In this document: positions 1 through 5,232 of the stretch, piece by piece
Layout of the letters: each line of letters begins with the position of its first letter
Numbering within the stretch: the first letter of the stretch is position 1
DNA from: a bacterium
GTDB lineage: Bacteria; Ratteibacteria; UBA8468; B48-G9; JAFGKM01
DNA length: 5,410 bases
NCBI GenBank assembly: GCA_035370465.1
Contig: DAOOVW010000072.1
Location: 1 to 5,410 of the forward strand
Reading direction: 5' to 3'
The notes under the pieces: model-generated
The model's input: the letters and a program-made list of their open reading frames with translations, nothing else
Told to the model about the DNA's origin: nothing
The model's database searches: none
Program-made: the position numbers and the translations under genes

Positions 1-260
1 TGTGGTATATTTTTCAAAATCCACTCTGTTCCTTTCTCTCCCTTCCTTTGTAAAGCATGTCCGTCAATGTCTTTGTGGAGGGGAAGGTTAGGCTCGCCCG
101 TAGGACTACGCCCGAGGGATGGATTTCTCTATATCTCCTTATTAAACCCCGTCTGCTCAACTTATCTCTACCTTGCCTGCCCGTCTGAGCATTAGCGAAG
201 GAGGGTAGGGCTGGTTCGTATGCTATATTTTAAACTACCTGTGTAGAACAATCCTCAAAA
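1..260. other. Gene-free, GC-richer repeat-derived region
   Basis: No convincing reading frame occurs in this stretch. It is visibly richer in G and C runs than the AT-rich DNA around uvrB. It includes one copy of a 29-nt dyad module at 90-118, and a run of degenerate C/T-rich and G/A-rich segments (about 30-50 and 77-87) that could pair imperfectly. A second G-rich segment at 199-213 could partly pair with the C/T-rich stretch near 168-183. This resembles decayed copies of the palindromic repeat seen intact at 424-543. I see no promoter, RNA gene or protein signature. The call of repeat-derived spacer is inference from the shared module. Confidence 0.5.
90..118 (+). repeat. 29-nt dyad repeat module, copy 1
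   Basis: This 29-nt sequence starts AGGCTCGCCCGTAGG and ends CTACGCCCGAGGG. It recurs at 501-529 with one difference (A at position 105 here, G at 516 in the other copy). It contains an imperfect dyad: CTCG pairs with CGAG and GTAG with CTAC, with C-rich mismatches between. The function is unknown; it looks like the core of a dispersed palindromic repeat. Confidence 0.75.
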
Positions 261-290
261 TCCCCGTTGTGCTATCTGGGAGACGATGAC

Positions 291-421
291 GCACCAACTC
301 TGAGGCACAAGGTAAGCAACTTTAGTCGGTTTACAAAAGGGGGAAGTATTGTAGAAACAAGCACCAACTCTGCTTTGCTACCCCTCGCTTCTTTAGTCGG
401 TTTAATAAAGGGGAAAATACT
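291..421 (+). repeat. Two diverged direct repeats with ~70-bp period
   Basis: GCACCAACTCTG occurs at 291-302 and 361-372. CTTTAGTCGGTTTA occurs at 320-333 and 391-404, and each is followed by an A-rich then G-rich tail (AAAGGGG..A). The period is therefore about 70 bp, with conserved blocks at both ends of the unit and a diverged middle. CTTTA at 391-395 can pair with TAAAG shortly downstream, giving a small hairpin per unit. Conserved blocks around a variable centre suggest a small duplicated structural element, not a coding sequence. Confidence 0.65.
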
Positions 422-434
422 TGCCCCCTCATCC

Positions 435-463
435 TTTCCTTCTCCCCGTTGGGGAGAAGGAAA
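435..463. repeat. Perfect 13-bp hairpin with GTT loop
   Basis: TTTCCTTCTCCCC (435-447) is exactly complementary to GGGGAGAAGGAAA (451-463) across a 3-nt loop. It is the strongest secondary structure in the window. No gene ends next to it and no clean T-tract follows on either strand, so it is better read as the core of the dispersed repeat than as a dedicated terminator. Confidence 0.8.
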
Positions 464-500
464 TATCCCTCTCTTCTTCTCCCCTCTCCCCACAGGGGAT

Positions 501-529
501 AGGCTCGCCCGTAGGGCTACGCCCGAGGG
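501..529 (+). repeat. 29-nt dyad repeat module, copy 2
   Basis: This matches the module at 90-118 at 28 of 29 positions. Here it sits inside the right half of the 120-bp palindromic element, next to the GGGGAAGGGTGAGGGGG arm. Copy 1 has lost most of the flanking palindrome, which suggests that it is the older, decayed copy. Confidence 0.75.
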
Positions 530-543
530 GAAGGGTGAGGGGG

Positions 544-729
544 ATATTAATTTTTAGTATACATTTGATGTAAAAATAGTATGAATATCTTAGTGTCCAA
601 AAATATGGGAATTTAGGATAATATTTATGCTGTTAAAATAATAAAAAGGGGAAAAAGAAGAAATGAAAACATACTAATAGAAATAATTAAATATCTTAAA
701 TTATAGTTTTACATTTGAAAGGTTTAAGT
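544..729. other. AT-rich spacer downstream of uvrB
   Basis: Very AT-rich sequence with no reading frame of note. TACATTTGA occurs twice in the same orientation (561-569 and 710-718). CTTAAA at 693-698 could pair with TTTAAG at 723-728 just after the uvrB stop, but the loop is long and the stem has no GC. I see no credible Rho-independent terminator for uvrB here. Confidence 0.5.
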
Positions 730-2733
730 TTATTTTTCTTCTTTTAGTTTTTTTATTTTATCCCTGTAATATATTGCCTGCTCAAAATCCAATTTTTTTG
801 CTGCTCCCATCATCTTTTTTTCAAGTCGTTTTATTGTCTGAAAAACATCCTTTCCGTAATATTCTTCTTCTTTTTCTGCTATTTTTCTTTCTTCTCTTAT
901 ATTTTTCCCTCCAAGAATCTCACTTACACTTTTATAGATTGGTTTTTCAATTGAACGAGGTGTTATGTTATATTTTTTATTGTATTCAATCTGTATTTTC
1001 CTTCTCCTTTCTGTTTCTTCAATTGCTCCTCTCATTGCATCTGTTATTCTATCAGCATACATTACAACCTCTCCATCAATACTTCTTGCGGCTCTTCCTG
1101 CAATTTGAATTAAAGATGTCTCACTTCTTAAAAACCCTTCTTTATCAGCATCAAGTATTGCTACAAGAGAAACTTCAGGTAGGTCAAGTCCTTCCCTTAA
1201 TAAATTTATTCCAACAAGAACATCAAAATTCCCCTCTCTTAAATCCTTTAAAATTTCCACTCTTTCAAGCGTATCAATTTCATAATGTAAATACATAACT
1301 TTTATATCAAATTCTTTTAAGTAATCAGCAATTTCCTCTGCTAAATGTTTACTTATAGTTATTACAAGAACTCTTTGTTTTTTCTTTATTCTTTCTTTTA
1401 TTCTTGGAATTAGGTCGTCTATCTGTGTTTTTGTCTCTTTTACAATTATTGGCGGGTCAATAAGTCCTGTTGGTCTTATAATTTGTTCAACAATTAGAGG
1501 TGATTTTTCTCCAAGTCTATTTACTCCACATTTTTCAAGTTCATATTTTCCAGGTGTTGCCGAGACATAAATTACACTATTGGCAAGTTTTGTAAATTCA
1601 TCAAATTTTAAGGGTCTGTTATCAAGTGCAGAAGGAAGACGAAACCCATATTGGACAAGTGTTTCCTTCCTTGCTTTATCTCCAAAATACATTCCTTTTA
1701 TTTGGGGGACGGTAACATGAGATTCGTCAATAAAAATTAAATAGTCATCAGGAAAATAGTCAAGAAGAACTTCAGGCCTTTCTCCTGGTAATCTTCCTGC
1801 TAAATGACGGCTATAATTTTCTATTCCATGACAATAACCTAATTCTTCAAGCATTTCAAGGTCATATTTTGTTCTCATTTCAAGTCGTTCTGCTTCAAGA
1901 AGTTTTCCTCTTTTTTTAAAGTCATCAACACATATTTCTAATTCCTCTTTTATACTTTCTATTGCTTTTGTGAGTTTATCTCTTGGTGTAACAAAATGTT
2001 TTGCTGGATAAATATAAATTTCTTCTTCATCAGATAATTTTTTGTTTGTTAATGGGTCAAATTTTTCAATTTTAACAATTTTGTTTCCTACCATGCCAAT
2101 TCTTACTCCAATTTCTTCATAAGATGGTATTATTTCAATTGTATTTCCTCTTACTCTAAACTTACCTCTTGTGAAGTCAAACTCATTTCTTTCATACTGA
2201 ATTTCAATAAGTCGTTTCAAAATATATTTTCTTTCTGTGTTTTGCCCTTTTTCTAAATGAAGCATCATTGCTTTATGGTCTTCGGGACTGCCAATTGGGT
2301 AAATACAGGAAACACTTGCAACAACTATGACATCTCTACCTGATAAAATTGCACTTGTAGCAGCAAGCCGTAATCTATCTATATCCTCATTTATTGAAGC
2401 GTCTTTTTCAATATAAGTATCTGTTTCAGGAATATATGCTTCTGGCTGATAATAGTCATAATAACTAACAAAATACCTTACCTTATTTTCGGGGAAAAAC
2501 TCTCTAAATTCACTATAAAGTTGGGCAGCAAGTGTTTTGTTATGAGAAATTACAAGAACAGGGCGATTAACTTTTTCTATTACATTTGCCATTGTAAATG
2601 TTTTTCCACTACCTGTAATCCCAAGTAATATCTGTTGTTTTTTACCTTTTTCTAAATTTTTAACAAGTTGTTTTATTGCTTCTGGTTGACTTCCCGCAGG
2701 TTTAAATTTTGATATGAGTTTGAAATTATCCAT
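730..2733 (-). CDS. uvrB: UvrABC excision nuclease subunit B (UvrB)
   Basis: UvrB is the DNA-damage verification helicase of cytoplasmic nucleotide excision repair. It is loaded onto DNA by UvrA and then recruits the UvrC nuclease. The 667-aa product has the usual family length and all landmarks: Walker A GITGSGKT (38-45), the damage-probing beta-hairpin from YYDYYQPEAY to about residue 111, Walker B and DEAD-like IDESH (335-339), the SATPG motif (391-395), the motif V region with REGLDLPE (513-520), motif VI ending GRAAR (546-550), and a C-terminal coiled-coil UVR domain (about 634-666) that binds UvrC. The N-terminus FKLISKFKPAGSQPEAI aligns with the usual family start, so the ATG at 2733 is right. 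No Shine-Dalgarno precedes it; a TATAAT box six bases upstream suggests a leaderless mRNA. In motif VI, IQIAGRAAR differs slightly from the common IQTIGRAAR. It appears intact, stands alone and is monocistronic. Confidence 0.98.
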   Translation of the reverse strand: MDNFKLISKFKPAGSQPEAIKQLVKNLEKGKKQQILLGITGSGKTFTMANVIEKVNRPVLVISHNKTLAAQLYSEFREFFPENKVRYFVSYYDYYQPEAYIPETDTYIEKDASINEDIDRLRLAATSAILSGRDVIVVASVSCIYPIGSPEDHKAMMLHLEKGQNTERKYILKRLIEIQYERNEFDFTRGKFRVRGNTIEIIPSYEEIGVRIGMVGNKIVKIEKFDPLTNKKLSDEEEIYIYPAKHFVTPRDKLTKAIESIKEELEICVDDFKKRGKLLEAERLEMRTKYDLEMLEELGYCHGIENYSRHLAGRLPGERPEVLLDYFPDDYLIFIDESHVTVPQIKGMYFGDKARKETLVQYGFRLPSALDNRPLKFDEFTKLANSVIYVSATPGKYELEKCGVNRLGEKSPLIVEQIIRPTGLIDPPIIVKETKTQIDDLIPRIKERIKKKQRVLVITISKHLAEEIADYLKEFDIKVMYLHYEIDTLERVEILKDLREGNFDVLVGINLLREGLDLPEVSLVAILDADKEGFLRSETSLIQIAGRAARSIDGEVVMYADRITDAMRGAIEETERRRKIQIEYNKKYNITPRSIEKPIYKSVSEILGGKNIREERKIAEKEEEYYGKDVFQTIKRLEKKMMGAAKKLDFEQAIYYRDKIKKLKEEK

Positions 2734-2739
2734 AAAAAT

Positions 2740-2745
2740 ATTATA
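2740..2745 (-). promoter_or_regulatory. uvrB -10 box, leaderless arrangement
   Basis: On the minus strand a perfect TATAAT is followed by only six bases (ATTTTT) before the uvrB ATG. Transcription would normally start about seven bases after the box, which falls on the A of the ATG. With no Shine-Dalgarno-like sequence upstream, a leaderless transcript is the simplest reading. No good -35 box lies 16-18 nt further upstream, so the promoter may depend on an activator, or another promoter may also be used. Confidence 0.6.
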
Positions 2746-2793
2746 CCTGAAAAATCCCTGTGATTAGTAAATTATTTATTTACCATTATCACA

Positions 2794-2808
2794 CTGTTTC
2801 TTAAACAG
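2794..2808. promoter_or_regulatory. Palindrome upstream of uvrB, possible operator
   Basis: CTGTTT (2794-2799) and AAACAG (2803-2808) are perfect inverted arms around CTT. The shape recalls a LexA site (CTGT...ACAG), but the spacing is seven bases instead of the eight of the enterobacterial box. It lies about 60-75 bases upstream of the inferred transcription start, which is far for a simple repressor site. Regulation of uvrB by the SOS response is common in bacteria; assigning this palindrome to it is speculative. Confidence 0.3.
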
Positions 2809-2966
2809 AATCCACTCTATTTTAACAACAAAACGGTTATTTTTGCACCTTTCTTTACTTTTTATTTTATCGGGAGGTGCTATTTTAATTCTGATTTTTC
2901 GAGTAGATTTCTCTTTTGTCTTGTCTAACATACCTTTTCGTGTAGATTTATTATGTCTCAATTCGA

Positions 2967-2992
2967 AAATTTGACAATTTATAAATGTATGT
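2967..2992 (+). repeat. Left inverted repeat of cassette
   Basis: It begins AAATTTGACAATTTATA and ends ATGTATGT, with A at 2984 where the right copy has G. The outer 17 bases are identical to the right copy in inverted orientation. Similarity stops abruptly on the outer side, as expected for an element end. It contains a TTGACA box facing into the cassette. Confidence 0.75.
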
Positions 2993-3000
2993 TTTACAAT
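2971..3000 (+). promoter_or_regulatory. Inward promoter-like boxes in left repeat
   Basis: TTGACA (2971-2976) and TACAAT (2995-3000) are separated by 18 bases, a good sigma-70-type pair. Transcription would start near 3007 and run toward the 3' end of the convergently oriented nuclease gene. The only frame downstream is a 28-codon ORF at 3019-3105 without a ribosome binding site, so any transcript would more likely be non-coding or antisense. Promoter-like matches are frequent in AT-rich DNA, so this is tentative. Confidence 0.35.
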
Positions 3001-3170
3001 TTTTGTAGTTAAAATTTTATGGATGGTTGCTTCTTGTTTTTACAGGAAAAAATAGACATTATCCACGTATTGCTAAATAAGAACATAAGTTTTTCAACTG
3101 TTTAATTTCAGCTTGGGTGAGTGCTGTAAGGCACGAACCTGCCGTGTTATACGATGTTGGTTGCCTTTGG
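2993..3170. other. Non-coding left flank of cassette, small dyads
   Basis: This lies between the left inverted repeat and the end of the nuclease gene. Near the gene there are overlapping short dyads: GTGC (3121-3124) with GCAC (3131-3134), GGCA (3130-3133) with TGCC (3140-3143), and CACG (3132-3135) with CGTG (3143-3146). These could form alternative hairpins just past the nuclease stop codon. No T-tract follows on the minus strand, so it is not a standard terminator. A 28-codon plus-strand frame at 3019-3105 has no ribosome binding site and no recognisable feature. Confidence 0.4.
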
Positions 3171-4868
3171 TCATCGATTATTTTTCAAGAATTCTTTCCC
3201 CTTCTCTGTAATTTCCCATATTCCTCTTGGGGAATGGGGGCTTAATAATCCATCCTGAACCATTACATACCTCTCCCATTGAGCAGTATTTTGCCATCTT
3301 ATCATAACTCCAGATGGTAATTTTTTATAGTCAACAGAATTTAGAATATGTTTCATTTTAATCTCGACCTTTTCTAAGATTTTATCCATTTCACCTGTAC
3401 CACCGAGTTCTATCAGTGCTTCTAATATAGGAATGCGAAAAGCTTGACGAGGGGTTCTCTCTCCTTTAGATATTACTCTGGAGTATTTAATTCCTTTTGG
3501 GACCATAGTAGTAGGACTAATAGCATTTGCCTTTCCCCCGACAGTAGGTTGTATATCTTCTCGTGGTCTACTTCTATTACAATAACGATGTGTTAATCGT
3601 GCATTTGCGGGTATTGTTTTTCCACCTTGCCAATATTGCTCTACATGGTCAACCTCAGCGTCATCAACAAGATGAATCCTCTGTCCACAGATGGCACAGG
3701 TAGGATTAGATTCCCAAAGCTGTTTTTTGTATTGCAAAGAAAAAGTTCGTGATTCTGTTTTTGCTGTTCCTACAATTTCTTTAAGTGTAGAAAGCCATTT
3801 GTCAAAGCGAGTATGAATTTTATCCTTTCTGTCAGTTGTAACGGTGATTGTATCAATAAATTCCAAATCATGAGTCATAAGCCATATCAATTTTTCCCTA
3901 ATTTGGTCACTGTTTGGAACAATTTGATTTTCTTCATACATGGCAAAGCCGAACATTACAATGTCAAACAAACCCTTATTTATTTTTCTTGTTTCCCAAT
4001 AACCATTAGGGTCTTTACTTGAACCAGATACAAATCTTCTATATGCTTTGTCTCCAAAAACACTTTTTGATAATCCAACACTCTTTTTAAAAACAGTTCT
4101 GAGTTCTTTTTCTTCAGCATTGTTCAGATTTCTATATTTCTCCATTTCTTTGTTCAAAAAGTGTTTCATGGAAGGAGTATATTTAAGATGTGTAGTGTGG
4201 AAGAAGGCAAAGAAGCGTAAAATCAACTCCCTATCTTGCATACGATAATGTGGTTCTTTAAGCCCCAATAAAAATTGGAAATCTTTATCTTCGGCTAACT
4301 CTTTTAACAAATCATTATAGTTTCCCCGATAAATACAGTTTCGCAATTCTTGTGCATTAAGTTGAACGGCTCCTGTATTTAATCGTTCAAATATCTCAAA
4401 TTTTACATCTGGATTGGACTCCTTTCTAATTTCTATAATTCTGATTGTGGCATTTTCAAATTTATCCTGAAGGTTTTTGGGAATGTTTTGAAATCTTTTT
4501 CCATTCAGTTCTGTTAAAATCGTTAGTCCACTTAGTCTCAAGTTATTTTCAAGGAATTTGATAAAAGCATTCAATCTCTGCTGCCCATCTATAACTGAAT
4601 ATTTACTATCTGATTCCTCGCTTAAATAAATAACAGGTATTGGAACTTCTAATAATACCGATTCAATTAAACGACTTGATTTGGTATTATCCCAAACCTG
4701 AAGCCTTTGAAACTCTGGCCGTAGTTCCAAATTGCCCTTTTGATATTGACGATAAAGTTCAAAAATACTTCTATCAGGTTTATCTGAATATACCCGCCGT
4801 TCTTTCGGTAGTATTTCTGTTGGTTGATCTTCTTTCGTTTCTTCAAATTCAAGTTCTCCTTCGTTCAT
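3171..4868 (-). CDS. DUF262-HNH restriction-type endonuclease, Mrr_N-like C-terminus
   Basis: This 565-aa protein has three recognisable parts. Residues about 30-180 form a DUF262 (GmrSD/ParB-like) domain, with VIDGQQRLNAF at 92-102 carrying the DGQQR signature of the nucleotide-binding site and FERLNTGAVQLNAQELRN at 160-177. About 180-375 is a helical linker. Residues about 388-434 form an HNH nuclease finger: CAIC at 391-394, DH at 407-408, N422, H427 and CN at 430-431. Residues about 477-562 resemble the winged-helix Mrr_N domain of restriction proteins (LEALIELGG, then RWQNTAQWERYVM, then GIWEITEKGKEFL). DUF262-nuclease proteins such as GmrSD and SspE are nucleotide-dependent defence nucleases, so a modification-dependent, type IV-like restriction role is likely but inferred. 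No methyltransferase is adjacent. The ATG is supported by Shine-Dalgarno AAAGAGGAG nine bases upstream. The gene looks intact, and its codons look less AT-extreme than those of uvrB. Confidence 0.85.
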   Translation of the reverse strand: MNEGELEFEETKEDQPTEILPKERRVYSDKPDRSIFELYRQYQKGNLELRPEFQRLQVWDNTKSSRLIESVLLEVPIPVIYLSEESDSKYSVIDGQQRLNAFIKFLENNLRLSGLTILTELNGKRFQNIPKNLQDKFENATIRIIEIRKESNPDVKFEIFERLNTGAVQLNAQELRNCIYRGNYNDLLKELAEDKDFQFLLGLKEPHYRMQDRELILRFFAFFHTTHLKYTPSMKHFLNKEMEKYRNLNNAEEKELRTVFKKSVGLSKSVFGDKAYRRFVSGSSKDPNGYWETRKINKGLFDIVMFGFAMYEENQIVPNSDQIREKLIWLMTHDLEFIDTITVTTDRKDKIHTRFDKWLSTLKEIVGTAKTESRTFSLQYKKQLWESNPTCAICGQRIHLVDDAEVDHVEQYWQGGKTIPANARLTHRYCNRSRPREDIQPTVGGKANAISPTTMVPKGIKYSRVISKGERTPRQAFRIPILEALIELGGTGEMDKILEKVEIKMKHILNSVDYKKLPSGVMIRWQNTAQWERYVMVQDGLLSPHSPRGIWEITEKGKEFLKNNR

Positions 4869-4877
4869 ATTCTAACA

Positions 4878-4886
4878 CTCCTCTTT
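4878..4886 (-). promoter_or_regulatory. Shine-Dalgarno of nuclease gene, overlaps leader stop
   Basis: AAAGAGGAG on the minus strand ends nine bases before the ATG at 4868 and fixes the start. Its first two A bases are the last two bases of the TAA stop (4885-4887) of the upstream 11-codon ORF. Ribosomes finishing the leader ORF would therefore sit directly on this site, an arrangement typical of translational coupling. Confidence 0.65.
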
Positions 4887-4920
4887 AAGCAACCAATGGG
4901 TAAATAGGGACAGCGACCAT
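4885..4920 (-). CDS. Putative 11-codon leader peptide
   Basis: A short frame encoding MVAVPIYPLVA is preceded by Shine-Dalgarno AAAGGAG (4926-4932) at a 5-base spacing, better matched than most genes in the window. It ends with a TAA that overlaps the Shine-Dalgarno of the DUF262-HNH gene, 16 bases before that gene's ATG. It lies inside the inferred leader transcript. The peptide is hydrophobic, with no run of a single amino acid that would suggest classical attenuation. It could couple or gate nuclease translation. Alternatively, the stretch GGGACAGCGACC within it may be part of a dispersed repeat and the ORF accidental. The function is unknown. Confidence 0.4.
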   Translation of the reverse strand: MVAVPIYPLVA

Positions 4921-5011
4921 TTAAACTCCTTTCGCTTCCAGTGTTCTTGCCCACATTAACCCTTGTCAGGTTCGTAATGTATTAGCTTCAAAAAGTCAAG
5001 TTTATTTTTCC

Positions 5012-5040
5012 AGTGTAGCACATCTTTAATTTTGTGTCAA
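5012..5040 (-). promoter_or_regulatory. Promoter of DUF262-HNH gene
   Basis: On the minus strand TTGACA (5035-5040) is followed by exactly 17 bases and then TACACT (5012-5017). The -10 box is preceded by TGC, giving the extended -10 form TGnTACACT. Transcription should start near 5005, producing a leader of about 137 nt that includes the 11-codon ORF and a partial hairpin (CATTAACC at about 4953-4960 with GGT and TAATG at about 4968-4979). It is the best promoter found upstream of the nuclease gene. Confidence 0.65.
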
Positions 5041-5206
5041 AAGAAGAACCTGCCTGAACTACATAATTCAGTTCCAGCAATCAAATAAAAAGGTAAGTAT
5101 TCAGTGAACCCCATCCCGATAATTCGGGCCGTTTTCTGTCTTTGCACGGTGCTAAAAACAGAACGGGATTTACTTTCAACAAATCAACTTCCCTTTTAAC
5201 TTTATC
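5041..5206. other. Non-coding right flank of cassette
   Basis: No gene is visible. It holds an imperfect hairpin at about 5051-5076 (CTGAACT with AGTTCCAG, one bulge) and a larger nested palindrome at 5113-5169. AGTTAAAA next to the right inverted repeat (minus strand, 5194-5201) also occurs just inside the left repeat (3007-3014), extending the similarity of the two ends after a gap of differing length. These structures lie upstream of the nuclease promoter, so they are DNA sites and not leader RNA for that promoter. Confidence 0.45.
5113..5169. repeat. 57-bp nested palindrome
   Basis: The outer arms are ATCCCG (5113-5118) and CGGGAT (5164-5169), continued by GTTTTCTGT (5131-5139) against ACAGAAC (5158-5164) with a two-base bulge. 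Within the left arm sits a second hairpin, CCCGA-TAAT-TCGGG (5115-5128), and at the tip is GCAC-G-GTGC (5145-5153). The fold could be a branched cruciform, since the inner hairpin competes with the outer stem. It has no T-tract and is not at a gene end. A protein-binding or subterminal element site is possible; its identity is unknown. Confidence 0.55.
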
Positions 5207-5232
5207 ACATACATCTATAAATTGTCAAATTT
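5207..5232 (-). repeat. Right inverted repeat of cassette
   Basis: Read on the minus strand from 5232, it matches the left repeat at 25 of 26 bases (G replaces A at 5215). Similarity ends sharply at 5232/5233. It also contains a TTGACA facing inward, here followed after 18 bases by a poorer -10 (TAAAGT). Confidence 0.75.

Larger units (their letters stand above)
424..543. mobile_element. MITE-like 120-bp palindromic repeat
   Basis: The outer ends are an inverted repeat: CCCCCTCA at 424-431 pairs with TGAGGGGG at 536-543, and pairing continues inward imperfectly (TCCTTT against AAGGG). Inside lie a perfect 13-bp hairpin (435-463), a small TCCCC-ACA-GGGGA hairpin (487-499) and the 29-nt dyad module (501-529). 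This size and palindromic organisation are typical of small non-autonomous dispersed repeats in bacterial genomes. Apparent reading frames across it are translations of the repeat and not genes. I found no clear target-site duplication, so mobility is inferred from structure only. Confidence 0.6.
2734..2966. other. uvrB upstream region with doubtful small ORF
   Basis: This spacer holds the uvrB -10 box, a palindrome at 2794-2808, and a 61-codon minus-strand frame (2776-2961) that starts with TTG, has no ribosome binding site and encodes a very Lys/Arg-rich peptide with no recognisable domain. A 15-nt sequence, TTTTCGWGTAGATTT (W = A or T), occurs at 2896-2910 and again at 2935-2949, which makes the peptide repeat KSTRK with a 13-residue period. 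I regard the frame as more likely spurious than real. A small basic protein cannot be excluded. Confidence 0.4.
2967..5232. mobile_element. Putative TIR-bounded restriction-gene cassette
   Basis: The segment is bounded by inverted repeats of 26 bp (left 2967-2992, right 5207-5232) that match at 25 positions, including 17 consecutive perfect outer bases. Between them lie one large gene (DUF262-HNH nuclease), its promoter and leader, and non-coding flanks of about 180 and 340 bp rich in stem-loops. No transposase or recombinase is present, so if mobile it would be a non-autonomous unit moved in trans. The bases just outside (ATTCGA on the left, ATCTAT on the right) do not form a clear target-site duplication. 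The sequence shows the inverted repeats directly; mobility is inference. Confidence 0.45.

Noticed and set aside
267..557. Overlapping reading frames of 96 aa (+) and 73 aa (-, 272-493)
   Set aside because: Both lie over the tandem and palindromic repeats and read as translated repeat (Pro/Ser/Gly/Arg-rich). They have no ribosome binding site and no domain.
774..1298. 174-aa plus-strand frame
   Set aside because: Antisense to the C-terminal third of uvrB; Leu/Phe-rich composition is the expected complement of Lys/Glu-rich codons.
2776..2961. 61-codon minus-strand ORF upstream of uvrB
   Set aside because: TTG start, no Shine-Dalgarno, strongly basic low-information sequence with an internal 39-nt repeat, and it overlaps a regulatory-looking palindrome. 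Kept only as a note in the spacer entry.
3019..3105. 28-codon plus-strand ORF after the left inverted repeat
   Set aside because: No ribosome binding site and no recognisable feature; its length is expected by chance.
3092..3152. Possible integron attC site downstream of the nuclease gene
   Set aside because: GTATAAC and short dyads superficially resemble attC, but no matching R' core site or paired L boxes could be laid out, and only one gene is present.
3813..4888. Plus-strand frames at 3813-4022, 4048-4248 and 4640-4888, and a second minus-strand frame at 4667-4852
   Set aside because: All are shadows of the DUF262-HNH gene in other frames, without ribosome binding sites or recognisable domains.
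4900..4920. Resemblance of AAATAGGGACAGCGACC to repeats associated with Y1 transposases
   Set aside because: Similarity is from memory only, there is a single copy in the window, and there is no REP-type stem or transposase; noted as an alternative for the leader ORF.
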